Positions 1 to 6,896 are shown, counted from the stretch's first letter. The stretch is 64,000 nt of DNA from Candidatus Allofournierella pullicola (GCA_019114225.1 DXFW01000002.1:62001-126000), one strand, 5' to 3'. Translations and numbers: made by a program. Notes: a model not told the origin generated them from the sequence alone.

Positions 1-16
1 CAACGGTGGCTTTCAT
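1..16 (-). CDS. 5' end of a minus-strand gene running off the left edge
   Basis: Only the first five codons lie in the window (Met-Lys-Ala-Thr-Val). They are preceded on the minus strand by GAAAGGCGG about eight bases before the ATG, a plausible ribosome binding site. The gene would continue beyond base 1. No function can be given. Confidence 0.4.
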
Positions 17-76
17 GGCGCGCCGCCTTTCGTTGCAAAAGTTCGGCGGGGCAGGCCCCGCCTGCCCCATTATACC

Positions 77-110
77 AAAAAACGCCGCCCGGGGCAACGC
101 CCGGGCGGCG
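77..110 (-). terminator. Rho-independent terminator after the DUF4358 lipoprotein gene
   Basis: An 11-bp perfect stem (83-93 with 100-110, loop 94-99) is followed on the minus strand by a run of six T (77-82). It lies 14 bases past the stop codon of the lipoprotein gene and ahead of the partial gene at the left edge. Confidence 0.85.
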
Positions 111-123
111 GCAGGCTGCGGTG

Positions 124-669
124 TTACGCCAGCGCGTCCTTGATGGAGGAGAACACGGTGTCCTGGTTTTCGCACATCACCAGCACCACCTCGCCGGACT
201 TCACGGTGTCCAGCTTGGCGGCCTTGGCAATGGCGTACTGGTCGGCCAGATAGTTCTCCTGGGCGGCCTTCTGGCCGTCGATGAAGGTCTGCAGGCCCTC
301 GGTCACGGCGGCCTCCTTGCCGTCGGCGGGCTTGACGATGGCCAGGCCATAGGACTGCACGTTCATCATGCTCACGCTGAACACGGCCTCTTCCACGTCC
401 TCTTCGGTGAGGCCCAGCACCTGCAGGCACATGGCGCCCTGGCTGGCCACATCCTCTTCGGTCAGGTCGCTGGCATAGCCGCCGGTGGCGGTGTAGACGC
501 CGTCCTTCAGGTGGAAGATGACCAGGCTCTCATTGTCCTCGGCGGGGCGGGCCTCGGTGAGAATGGTCACATAGTCCTTCGGTTCGCCGGAGAAAGCAGG
601 GGAGGAGCCGCAGGCGGCAAGGCCCAGGGCAAGCAGGCAGACAGCCATCAGGCTGAAAATACGTTTCAT
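124..669 (-). CDS. DUF4358-type lipoprotein
   Basis: The protein is 181 residues with a lipoprotein signal peptide: Lys-Arg start, hydrophobic stretch, then lipobox LAAC with the lipidated Cys at residue 20. The rest is an acidic, probably extracellular domain resembling DUF4358, a family of unknown function common in gut Clostridia. The start was chosen because AAAGGAG sits nine bases before this ATG; a longer reading frame upstream lacks a binding site. The gene follows the Lrp-type regulator by 74 bases on the same strand and may be cotranscribed with it. The family call is from recognition of the sequence and no function is implied. Confidence 0.75.
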   Translation of the reverse strand: MKRIFSLMAVCLLALGLAACGSSPAFSGEPKDYVTILTEARPAEDNESLVIFHLKDGVYTATGGYASDLTEEDVASQGAMCLQVLGLTEEDVEEAVFSVSMMNVQSYGLAIVKPADGKEAAVTEGLQTFIDGQKAAQENYLADQYAIAKAAKLDTVKSGEVVLVMCENQDTVFSSIKDALA

Positions 670-743
670 TATCAAAAACTCCTTTTTCGGATACTGTGCC
701 CCAAGATGGGGCCTTTGATACATAAACGCGCGGGCCGGGCGGA

Positions 744-1190
744 TTATTGCACCGGTGCGCCCATGGGGTCGGGCCGGCGGTCCACCGGGGTGGACAGGAT
801 GATCTGGGTGCTGGTGGGGCCGGAGCGCTGGCAGCGGGTGATGAGGTGCTCCAGCGACTGCATGGTGTCGCAGGCCACCTTTACGATGTAGCTGTGGCTG
901 CCGGTGACGTGGAAGCACTGGGTCACCTGCCGTTCGCCATTCACGGCTGCCAGAAATTCATCCCGTCCGGCAGGAGAAACCGACACACTGATGAGGGCGT
1001 TCACCGTCTGCTGGCTCTCGGGGCTTTTCAGCAACACTGTGTAGCCGCCGATCACGCCCTCCTTTTCCATCCGGTGAATGCGGCTGGACACCGCCGGGCT
1101 GGTGAGGGAAACGTGCTCTGCGATCTCTTTCACCGACATTCTTGCGTTTTGTGCCAAAAGGCCGAGGATCTTTTTGTCCAGTTTGTCCAT
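744..1190 (-). CDS. Lrp/AsnC family transcriptional regulator
   Basis: This is a 148-residue protein, the usual length for the family. Residues 1-60 (MDKLDKKILGLLAQNARMSV onward) form the AsnC-type helix-turn-helix, and residues about 65-140 form the RAM ligand-binding and oligomerisation domain. Such proteins bind amino acids and regulate amino acid metabolism or transport genes. GGGAGG lies ten bases before the chosen ATG; an in-frame start ten codons upstream has no such site and was rejected. A promoter at 1308-1336 (TTTACA, 17 bases, TATAAT) reads into it. The effector and targets cannot be read from the sequence. The last residues are Pro- and Asp-rich and not family-typical. Confidence 0.9.
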   Translation of the reverse strand: MDKLDKKILGLLAQNARMSVKEIAEHVSLTSPAVSSRIHRMEKEGVIGGYTVLLKSPESQQTVNALISVSVSPAGRDEFLAAVNGERQVTQCFHVTGSHSYIVKVACDTMQSLEHLITRCQRSGPTSTQIILSTPVDRRPDPMGAPVQ

Positions 1191-1307
1191 AGTGTCTGCC
1201 TCCCGTCGACAAAGTGACAATAGTGATAAAAAACTGATAATTTAAAGGGTTTTGGCTGTAAAAATTAACAAAATAAAAAACGGGGGGTGGATTTTGAAAC
1301 TGACTTA

Positions 1308-1336
1308 ATTATATAAATAAATTTTGGAATTGTAAA
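1308..1336 (-). promoter_or_regulatory. Sigma-A type promoter for the Lrp-type regulator
   Basis: On the minus strand, TTTACA (1336-1331), 17 bases, TATAAT (1313-1308). Transcription would begin about 110 bases before the regulator's ATG, leaving room for autoregulatory binding. Confidence 0.7.
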
Positions 1337-1369
1337 TAAAAATCAAAAAGAAAATCCGGGATTTTTAAT

Positions 1370-1397
1370 TTGACATATAAAGGCAAACCCGTATAAT
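1370..1397 (+). promoter_or_regulatory. Consensus sigma-A promoter with no protein gene downstream
   Basis: TTGACA (1370-1375), 16 bases, TATAAT (1392-1397): both hexamers are perfect. Downstream on this strand lie only two hairpins and then hflX, which is on the opposite strand. It could drive a small RNA ending near 1550. Confidence 0.65.
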
Positions 1398-1403
1398 AAT
1401 AAC

Positions 1404-1552
1404 CACAGCACCCCACCGGGTGTTTATAAAAATGCTTTCTCACCTTATTTATACTTTCCCACCCCTCTATGCAGCAAGACCCGCCGAAAGGCGGGTCTTG
1501 CTGCGTTATGGAAAAAAGAAGCGGGCCCCGGCCAAGCGGGGCCCGCTTTGTT
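1404..1552 (+). ncRNA. Candidate small RNA between lrp and hflX
   Basis: Inferred transcript from the promoter at 1370-1397. It contains a perfect 15-bp stem (1471-1485 with 1490-1504) capped by a GAAA tetraloop, and it would end at the hairpin 1519-1548, whose plus-strand tail is CTTTGTTATTT. No known RNA family was recognised. The first hairpin has no T-run and so does not look like a terminator itself. Without expression data this stays a candidate. Confidence 0.35.
1512..1548 (-). terminator. Terminator of hflX
   Basis: A perfect 12-bp GC-rich stem (1519-1530 with 1537-1548) is followed on the minus strand by a TTCTTTTTT tract (1520-1512). It lies immediately past the hflX stop codon and may also stop plus-strand transcripts. 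Confidence 0.85.
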
Positions 1553-2810
1553 ATTTCACCAGATAGGGCAGATAGATGTGCAGATCGGTGCTTTTGACAA
1601 AGCCCTCGAACCAAACGCCGTCCTCCCGGTAGTCCTCCACCGTGACGCTGCCCCGGCTGCGCATGGCCTCGGCCAGGGAGAGCTTGTCGTAGGGCAGCAG
1701 CATTTTCACCGCGCGCACCCGGTCCGCCAGCGCTTCGTCCAGCTTTTGCAGCAGAGCGTCCAGCCCGCGGCCGGTGCGGGCGCTGGTGAGCAGCACCCCC
1801 GGCTGGAAGGGCACCGCCCCCGCCTTGTCGCACTTGTTGTAGACGGTGATCTGAGGGATGTCCTCACAGCCCAGCTCCGCCAGCACCTGGTCGGTCACCT
1901 CCAGCTGCGTTTCCCGCTCGTCGTCGGCGGCGTCCGCCACCTTCACGATCACGTCGGAATAGGCGGCCTCCTCCAGCGTGCTCTTGAAAGCCTCCACCAG
2001 CTTGTGGGGCAGGCGGCTCACAAAGCCGACTGTGTCCACCGCGATGACATTGAGGCCGCTGGGCAGGGTCAGCTTGCGGGCGGTGGGGTCCAGGGTGGCG
2101 AAGAGCATGTCCGCCTCCAGGGCGTCCGCGCCGCACAAAGCGTTCAAAAGGCTGGATTTGCCCACGTTGGTGTAGCCCACCAGGCTCACCACCGGGGTGC
2201 CTGCCCGCTGGCGGGCGCGGCGGTTTTCGCCCCGGCGCTTTTCCAGCTCCGCCAGTTTTTGTTCCAGTGCCTCGATACGCCGGCGCACATGGCGGCGGTC
2301 GTATTCCAGCTTGCTCTCGCCGGCGCCGCGCCGCGCGCCGCCGCCGCCACCGCCGCCGCCGCCCTGGCGGCTCAAAGATTCGCCCAGGCCGGCAAGCCGG
2401 GGCAGACGGTAGCGCAGAAGGGCCAGTTCCGTCTGCACCTTGCCCTCGCCGGTGACCGCCCGGCTGCGGAAAATTTCCAGAATGAGCATGGTGCGGTCGA
2501 TGACCTCCACGCCCAGCGCGTCGGAGATGTTGCGCAGCTGGCTGCCGGTGAGTTCGCCGTCAAACACGGCGGCCTCGGCGGAGAGGTTTTCGCAGGTAAG
2601 GCGCGCTTCCGCCAGCTTGCCCTCGCCCAGAACGGTGCCCGCCTCGGGGGCGTCCTTTTTCTGAATGAGACTGGCCACCGCCTCCATGTTGTTCGCTTCG
2701 CACAGCGCCGCCAGTTCGTCCATGCTTCGCTCGGCGTCAAACTGGCCCATGTCCAGCCCCAAAAGCAGCACCTTCACCGGCGGGGTGCTCTGTGTGATCT
2801 GTTCGCTCAT
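1551..2810 (-). CDS. hflX: GTPase HflX
   Basis: HflX is a ribosome-associated GTPase that splits stalled or hibernating 70S ribosomes during stress. The 419-residue protein has the N-terminal HflX domain. A glycine-rich linker lies at about residues 148-158, followed by the family signature close to GAGESKLEYDRRHVRRRI. The GTPase domain then shows Walker A GYTNVGKSSLLNAL near residue 212, DTVGFV near 258 and the NKCD specificity motif near 325. GAGGTGAAACA precedes the ATG. It follows the acetyltransferase gene by nine bases and is surely cotranscribed with it. The linker is longer in glycine than usual, with nine consecutive Gly from a GCC/CCG-rich tract. Confidence 0.97.
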   Translation of the reverse strand: MSEQITQSTPPVKVLLLGLDMGQFDAERSMDELAALCEANNMEAVASLIQKKDAPEAGTVLGEGKLAEARLTCENLSAEAAVFDGELTGSQLRNISDALGVEVIDRTMLILEIFRSRAVTGEGKVQTELALLRYRLPRLAGLGESLSRQGGGGGGGGGARRGAGESKLEYDRRHVRRRIEALEQKLAELEKRRGENRRARQRAGTPVVSLVGYTNVGKSSLLNALCGADALEADMLFATLDPTARKLTLPSGLNVIAVDTVGFVSRLPHKLVEAFKSTLEEAAYSDVIVKVADAADDERETQLEVTDQVLAELGCEDIPQITVYNKCDKAGAVPFQPGVLLTSARTGRGLDALLQKLDEALADRVRAVKMLLPYDKLSLAEAMRSRGSVTVEDYREDGVWFEGFVKSTDLHIYLPYLVK

Positions 2811-2819
2811 TGTTTCACC

Positions 2820-3416
2820 TCAAAGGTCTTTCGGCCTTTCTTCCTTCTTGAGATAGTATGTGCGGCAGGCCACCGGCGTGCCGTCGGCCTTGTGATACAC
2901 CGCGTCATGGTCGTAGTTCCAGCCCGCCTTTTCCATCACCCGGCCGCTGGCGGGGTTTTCCACCGCGTGGCAGCAGCCCAGCCAGGCGCCGCCCACCTCG
3001 TCGAACCAGAAGTCCCGCACCGCCTTCAGCGCTTCGGTGGCGTAGCCCCGGCCCCAGAAGGCCCGGCCCAGGCAGTAGCCCGGCTCCCACACGCCGGAGG
3101 AAAAATCAAGGCCCGGCGCGCGCCAGGCTTCCGGGGCCTGCTCTTCGCCCAAAACAAAGCCGATGGTGCCCATCAGCGTGCCGTCGGCACGGCGGCGGAT
3201 GGCCCAGTTGTAGTAATCGGCGCTGGAATAAAGGCACTCCCAGCCGGCCAGCAGCTGAAAGGTCTCCAGGCTGTCTTTGTGGGCGGGCCAGCGCATGAAC
3301 CGGGCCACGGACTCGTCGCCCGCCCAGTTTTGGAACATCTCTTCCGCGTCCGCGGCGGTCAGCCGGTCCAGCACAAGGCGGTCCGTTTTCAGGGGCACGG
3401 TGCCCAGATGGCGCAT
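2820..3416 (-). CDS. GNAT family N-acetyltransferase, RimJ/RimL-like
   Basis: The 198-residue protein has the layout of acetyl-CoA-dependent acetyltransferases of the RimJ/RimL group. It starts with TDRLVLDRLT near residue 11. The acetyl-CoA pyrophosphate loop GRGYATEA is at 122-129, and a conserved Asn (VENPASGRVMEKAGW) follows. The substrate, a protein N-terminus or a small amine, cannot be told. The start was set at the ATG preceded by AAGGAGGG; the longer frame with 12 extra codons lies over the likely transcription start. It is first in a two-gene unit with hflX. Confidence 0.85.
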   Translation of the reverse strand: MRHLGTVPLKTDRLVLDRLTAADAEEMFQNWAGDESVARFMRWPAHKDSLETFQLLAGWECLYSSADYYNWAIRRRADGTLMGTIGFVLGEEQAPEAWRAPGLDFSSGVWEPGYCLGRAFWGRGYATEALKAVRDFWFDEVGGAWLGCCHAVENPASGRVMEKAGWNYDHDAVYHKADGTPVACRTYYLKKEERPKDL

Positions 3417-3450
3417 GGCAAAACCCTCCTTCGGCGGGGAGATTTCCTCC

Positions 3451-3480
3451 ATTATAGTGGCGGCGCGGGGCGGTTGTCAA
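3451..3480 (-). promoter_or_regulatory. Promoter of the acetyltransferase-hflX operon
   Basis: On the minus strand, TTGACA (3480-3475), 18 bases, TATAAT (3456-3451). Both hexamers match the consensus. The predicted start is about 25-30 bases ahead of the acetyltransferase ATG, which supports the shorter start of that gene. Confidence 0.75.
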
Positions 3481-3573
3481 ATCCAGCGGCGTTGAAAAAA
3501 ACGGGGCGGGTCTCTCGTTTTATAAACAAGACGTCAAAACCGGCAAGCGCTGCCCTGGAAAAGGAGAACCCCC

Positions 3574-4125
3574 ATGCCCTGTGTTTACATCCTGCTCACC
3601 CGCACCGACACCCTCTTCGCCCGCCTGCTCCACGGCGTGGGCGGGAACAAATATACCCATGCCAGCCTCGCGCTGGACCGGGACCTTGTGCGGATGTACA
3701 GTTTTGCCCGGCGCTATGAGCCCTTCATGCTGCCCGGCGGCTTCATCCGGGAGAACATCCACGCCGGGGTGTTCGGCCGCTGCGGCGGGGCGGACAGCCT
3801 TTTGCTGGAGCTGCCGGTGAGCCGCGCCACCTACGAGGCCATCGAGCGGCAGATGACGGTGATGGCCTCCGCCGGCTCCTGCTGGGACTATGACGTGCTG
3901 GGTCTTGCCCTGGCGGGGCTGGGCATTCCCCATGTGCGGCCGGGCAAATATTTTTGCAGCCAGTTCGTGGCGGATGTGCTGGAGCGCACCGGGGCGCTCA
4001 CGCTGCCCTGCCACCCCAGCCTCATCCGGCCCCAGGATTTTGCCTGCATGCCGGGGTTCCGGGTGGTCTACCGGGGGCCGCTGGCCTGGGCGGACCTGCG
4101 CCGCCCGCTGCCCGCCGCGGCGTGA
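3574..4125 (+). CDS. Permuted papain-like (NlpC/P60-superfamily) hydrolase
   Basis: The 183-residue protein has no signal peptide. His29 in YTHASLALD comes before Cys128 in YFCSQFVADVL, an order typical of circularly permuted papain-fold enzymes such as YiiX/LRAT-like amidases. In these the catalytic His precedes the Cys. Members hydrolyse amide or ester bonds in lipids or peptidoglycan-derived substrates; the substrate here is unknown. AAAGGAG lies seven bases before the ATG. It stands alone on the plus strand between two minus-strand operons and ends in a bidirectional terminator. The catalytic assignment is inference from the motif order. Confidence 0.6.
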   Translation: MPCVYILLTRTDTLFARLLHGVGGNKYTHASLALDRDLVRMYSFARRYEPFMLPGGFIRENIHAGVFGRCGGADSLLLELPVSRATYEAIERQMTVMASAGSCWDYDVLGLALAGLGIPHVRPGKYFCSQFVADVLERTGALTLPCHPSLIRPQDFACMPGFRVVYRGPLAWADLRRPLPAAA

Positions 4126-4133
4126 ACAAAAAG

Positions 4134-4167
4134 AAAAGGAGCCTGCGCAGCGCGCAGGCTCCTTTTT
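4134..4167. terminator. Bidirectional terminator between the hydrolase and metQ
   Basis: A perfect 15-bp stem (4134-4148 with 4152-4166) has an A-run on the left and a T-run on the right. It can therefore end the plus-strand hydrolase transcript and the minus-strand methionine transporter operon. Confidence 0.9.
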
Positions 4168-4176
4168 GCAAGCAAA

Positions 4177-5010
4177 TTACTTGTTGAACACGTCCAGGCT
4201 GGAGGTCTTGCCGGGATACAGGCCCATGGGCTCGTAGTGAACAACGCCCACGCTCACGATGTGGGTGCCGTTCTCGGCATTGAAGTCGTCCAGATAGGGC
4301 TGGTGCTGGAAGTAGTTGACGTCCAGGCTGCCGTCTTCCACGCCGGTGTTGGGCATTACGTAATCGTCAAACTCCACGATGTCCAGGGTGACGTTGTGCT
4401 CGGCCAGGATGGGAGCCACATGCTCCAGGATCTCCGCATGGGGGCTGGGGGAAGCGCCCACCTTCAGGGTGACAGGCTCGGCGATCTCGGGATAGGCCAG
4501 CTCCTGCGCGCCCATGGGCATGACCACGCCGTTGTAGTTCTCGGCGATCCAGTTCTGGGTGTCCTCGCTCATCAGGGCAGCCAGCAGAGCCTGCACGGCG
4601 GGCTCTTCCTCGCGGCCTTCCTTGACGCACAGCACGTTGCCGTAGGTCTGGGCGGCCACGCTCTCGGCGTCCTCGGTCACCAGAACGGTGTCACCAATGC
4701 CGGCGCCGGAGGCATAGTTGCCGTTGATGACCGCAAAGTCCAGGTCAGGCAGGCTGCTGGGCAGGTTGGCGGCCTCCATGGCCACGATCTTCACGTTGTG
4801 GGGGTTGTCCTTCACGTCCCGCTCGGTGGCCTCCAGGCCCACGCCGTCGTTCAGGGTGAGGATCCCCAGGTCCTGCAGAAGCAGCAGGGCGCGGGCGCCG
4901 TTGGTGGCGTCGGCGGGAATGCCGATCTGCAGCTGCTCGCCGGAGGAACCGCAGGCGGCCAGGCCCAGCGCCAGGCACAGGGTCAGGGCCAGTGCAACGA
5001 TCTTTTTCAT
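4177..5010 (-). CDS. Circularly permuted MetQ/NlpA-family methionine-binding lipoprotein
   Basis: This is the substrate-binding lipoprotein of the adjacent methionine ABC transporter, 277 residues. After a signal peptide with lipobox LAAC (Cys20), residues 25-166 match the second half of ordinary MetQ (IPADATNGARALLLL, then GLEATERDVKDNP, LDFAVINGNYA, up to GVVMPMG). Residues 179-277 match the first half (LKVGASPSPHAEILEHVAP, FDDYVMPN, LDVNYFQHQPYL, SVGVVHYEPMGLY, ending SLDVFNK). The two halves are joined by a short segment at 167-178. The native chain termini are thus fused and a new break sits where the first lobe normally crosses to the second. AAAGGAG precedes the ATG. Frame, signal peptide and stop are intact, so it is probably functional. 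Confidence 0.9.
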   Translation of the reverse strand: MKKIVALALTLCLALGLAACGSSGEQLQIGIPADATNGARALLLLQDLGILTLNDGVGLEATERDVKDNPHNVKIVAMEAANLPSSLPDLDFAVINGNYASGAGIGDTVLVTEDAESVAAQTYGNVLCVKEGREEEPAVQALLAALMSEDTQNWIAENYNGVVMPMGAQELAYPEIAEPVTLKVGASPSPHAEILEHVAPILAEHNVTLDIVEFDDYVMPNTGVEDGSLDVNYFQHQPYLDDFNAENGTHIVSVGVVHYEPMGLYPGKTSSLDVFNK

Positions 5011-5047
5011 GTTCTTCTCTCTCCTTTTTCTGTTGAGTGTATCTCTT

Positions 5048-5084
5048 AAAGCCCCCGGCACCCCTCTGTGCCGGGCAGCCTTAA
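5048..5084 (-). other. Intercistronic hairpin between metI and metQ
   Basis: The 84-base gap between metI and the binding-protein gene contains an inverted repeat (GCCCGGCAC with GTGCCGGGGGC on the minus strand). The tail is TTTAAG, without a real T-run. It may protect or partly terminate the transcript so that the binding protein is expressed differently from the permease. Confidence 0.5.
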
Positions 5085-5094
5085 AGCAAAGGGA

Positions 5095-5763
5095 TCAGCG
5101 GTTGCGCTTGTCCGACTTGCGGGCCAAAAAGCTGCAAACGCTCTGGATAATGCACACCAGGATGACCACAAGCACCACGGTGGCGTACATCACGTCGGTC
5201 TGATAGCGCTGGTAGCCGAAGCGGAAGGCGATGTTGCCAAGGCCGCCCGCGCCCACCGCGCCGGTGACGGCGGTGTAGCCGAAGATGGTGATGATGGTGA
5301 TGGAAAGGCCGCGCAGCAGGCTGGGCACGCTTTCCACCAGCAGCACCCGGGTGATGATCTGCCAGTTGGTGGCGCCCATGCAGCGGGCGGCTTCCACCAC
5401 GCCCTGGTCGATCTCTTCCAGGCTCTGCTCCACCATGCGGGCCACGAAGGGAGCCGCGGCAATGGCCAGGGGCACGTTGGCGGCGGTGGCGCCGATGGAG
5501 GTGCCCACGATCAGCCGGGTGACCGGCAGAACGAAGAAGATCAAAATCATAAAGGGAATGCTGCGGAAGAGGTTCACCAGCCAGCCGAACACCGCGTTGA
5601 AGGTGGGGGCGGCCATAATGCCGCCGGGCTTGGTGGTGGTGAGCAGAACGCCCAGAGGCAGGCCGATGAGATAGGCCGCCAGGGTGGGCACAAAGGTCAT
5701 GTAAAGGGTCTCCAGGGTGCCCTCCAGCAGAAGGTCGCCGTATTCTGCAAAAAACTGTGCCAT
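5095..5763 (-). CDS. metI: Methionine ABC transporter permease MetI
   Basis: This is the integral membrane subunit of the D/L-methionine importer, 222 residues with about five transmembrane helices. The permease EAA loop that contacts the ATPase is visible as EAARCMGATNWQII near residues 123-136, followed by the family stretch TAVTGAVGAGGLGNIA. The ATG was chosen because AGGAGG lies ten bases before it; a GTG three codons upstream is too close to the site. It starts five bases after metN ends and is followed by the permuted binding protein. Confidence 0.95.
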   Translation of the reverse strand: MAQFFAEYGDLLLEGTLETLYMTFVPTLAAYLIGLPLGVLLTTTKPGGIMAAPTFNAVFGWLVNLFRSIPFMILIFFVLPVTRLIVGTSIGATAANVPLAIAAAPFVARMVEQSLEEIDQGVVEAARCMGATNWQIITRVLLVESVPSLLRGLSITIITIFGYTAVTGAVGAGGLGNIAFRFGYQRYQTDVMYATVVLVVILVCIIQSVCSFLARKSDKRNR

Positions 5764-5768
5764 GCCGC

Positions 5769-6509
5769 TCACACCTCCTCTTTGCCCAGCAGCAGCCGGG
5801 CCACTTCGCTTTGGGGATTTTCAAAAATTTCGGCGGTCTCGCCCTGCTCCACGAACAGGCCGTTGTCGATGACCACCATGCGGTTGCAAATGCTGCGCAC
5901 CACCGCCAGCTCGTGGGTGATGATGATGATGGTGACGCCCAGCTTCTGGTTGATGTCCTTGAGAAGTTCCAGCACGCTCTTGGTGGTCAGCGGGTCCAGG
6001 GCGCTGGTGGGTTCGTCGCACAGCAGCACCTGGGGCTTGCTGGCCAGCGCCCGGGCCAGAGCCACGCGCTGCTTCTGGCCGCCGGAAAGCTGGCTGGGAT
6101 AGCTGCCCGCCCGGTCCGCCAGGCCCACAAGCTCCAGCAGCTCCTTCACCCGGGCGTCCACCGCGGCTTTGTCGTATTTATCGAGCTTTAAGGGGAAGGC
6201 CACGTTCTCGGCCACGGTCTTCTGCATGAGCAGATTGTAGCCCTGGAACACCACGCCCATCTGCCGGCGGGCGCTGCGCAGATCCGCGCCGGAAAGGGCC
6301 GCCAGGTCCTGCCCGTTCAGCAGGATCTGCCCTTCCGAGGGCTTTTCCAGCAGGCACAGGCAGCGCAGCAGGGTGCTTTTGCCCGCGCCGCTCATGCCGA
6401 TGACGCCGAAGATGTCGCCGTCGTTGATGGTGGCGGAGGCGTTGCGCAGCGCCACCACCTTGCCGCTCTTTTCGGTGAATACTTTGCCTAAGTTTTTGAT
6501 CTCGATCAT
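5769..6509 (-). CDS. metN: Methionine ABC transporter ATP-binding protein MetN, short form
   Basis: This is the ATPase of the methionine importer. The 246-residue protein has Walker A GMSGAGKST (38-46), the signature LSGGQ (141-145), Walker B LLCDEP (162-167) and the switch His in ITHELAVV. Typical MetN proteins are about 340 residues and end in a NIL domain that binds methionine and inhibits transport from inside. Here the chain stops just after the ATPase fold (LLLGKEEV), so that feedback domain is absent. The start MIEIKNLGKVF is family-typical although its ribosome binding site is weak. It is the first gene behind the T-box leader. Confidence 0.93.
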   Translation of the reverse strand: MIEIKNLGKVFTEKSGKVVALRNASATINDGDIFGVIGMSGAGKSTLLRCLCLLEKPSEGQILLNGQDLAALSGADLRSARRQMGVVFQGYNLLMQKTVAENVAFPLKLDKYDKAAVDARVKELLELVGLADRAGSYPSQLSGGQKQRVALARALASKPQVLLCDEPTSALDPLTTKSVLELLKDINQKLGVTIIIITHELAVVRSICNRMVVIDNGLFVEQGETAEIFENPQSEVARLLLGKEEV

Positions 6510-6858
6510 GTTGTTTCTTCTCACTCCAACCCGGTATTGGCCCAAAGGGCAAACAAAAAAGCCCCCGTCCCTGCATGACAGCAAGGACGAGAGCTTATAA
6601 AAAGCTTCGTGGTACCACCTTGGTTCGCCTTTCCCTCGCGGAAAAAGCCTTCGCAGCTGCGGCGGCATATGCCGGTTACAGCCTGGCGCTTTAACGGGCG
6701 CGCCCGTCGCGGATTTAAGGCTCCTGCCCCTCACCCGCGCGACTCAGAGGCCATGTTCGGTTTCCTGTGCCTTGCCCGCTTCCACCTGACCGGGCTCTCT
6801 GGAAAAGGCCGATGCCGAAAACCTACTCTTCTCGTCAACGTCTTTGCGTATATGCATT
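6510..6858 (-). promoter_or_regulatory. T-box leader with a Met specifier, controlling metN-metI-metQ
   Basis: The minus-strand leader shows T-box landmarks in order. A GAGTA bulge sequence (about 6818-6814) and an AGAGAG distal loop motif (about 6801-6796) come first. The specifier loop GAAC-ATG-G follows, with codon ATG at 6754-6752 and then TCTGAGT. The T-box sequence TGGTACCACG is at 6617-6608 within AAGGTGGTACCACGAAGC, and a terminator is at 6594-6555. Uncharged tRNA-Met would pair with the specifier and the T-box bulge to prevent termination and so switch on methionine uptake. The whole 6510-6896 gap is accounted for by this leader and its promoter. Confidence 0.9.
6555..6594 (-). terminator. 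Regulated terminator of the T-box leader
   Basis: On the minus strand, AGCTCTCGTCCTTGC pairs with TGCAGGGACGGGGGCT around a TGTCA loop and is followed by TTTTTTG. It competes with the antiterminator that contains the T-box sequence at 6617-6608. Confidence 0.85.
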
Positions 6859-6887
6859 ATGATACCCACAGCGGCGGGGTTTGTCAA
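6859..6887 (-). promoter_or_regulatory. Promoter of the T-box/metNIQ operon
   Basis: On the minus strand, TTGACA (6887-6882), 17 bases, TATCAT (6864-6859). It lies just past the stop codon of the upstream membrane-protein gene and starts the leader about 340 bases before metN. Confidence 0.75.
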
Positions 6888-6896
6888 GCACTTTTT

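Larger units (their letters stand above)
1191..1550. other. 360-base intergenic region with divergent promoters and two hairpins
   Basis: The stretch is much richer in A and T than its surroundings (mainly 1210-1440). It holds the minus-strand lrp promoter, a plus-strand consensus promoter at 1370-1397, a 15-bp hairpin at 1471-1504 and the hflX terminator at 1512-1548. No convincing open reading frame was found: a 44-codon frame beginning at 1431 reads straight through both hairpins and has no ribosome binding site. Confidence 0.7.

Noticed and set aside
1191-1220. Longer start for the Lrp-type regulator at 1220
   Set aside because: GGGAGG is correctly spaced only for the ATG at 1190; the extra ten residues are not family-like.
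1431-1565. 44-codon plus-strand frame downstream of the promoter at 1370
   Set aside because: It runs through two strong hairpins and into hflX on the other strand, with no ribosome binding site.
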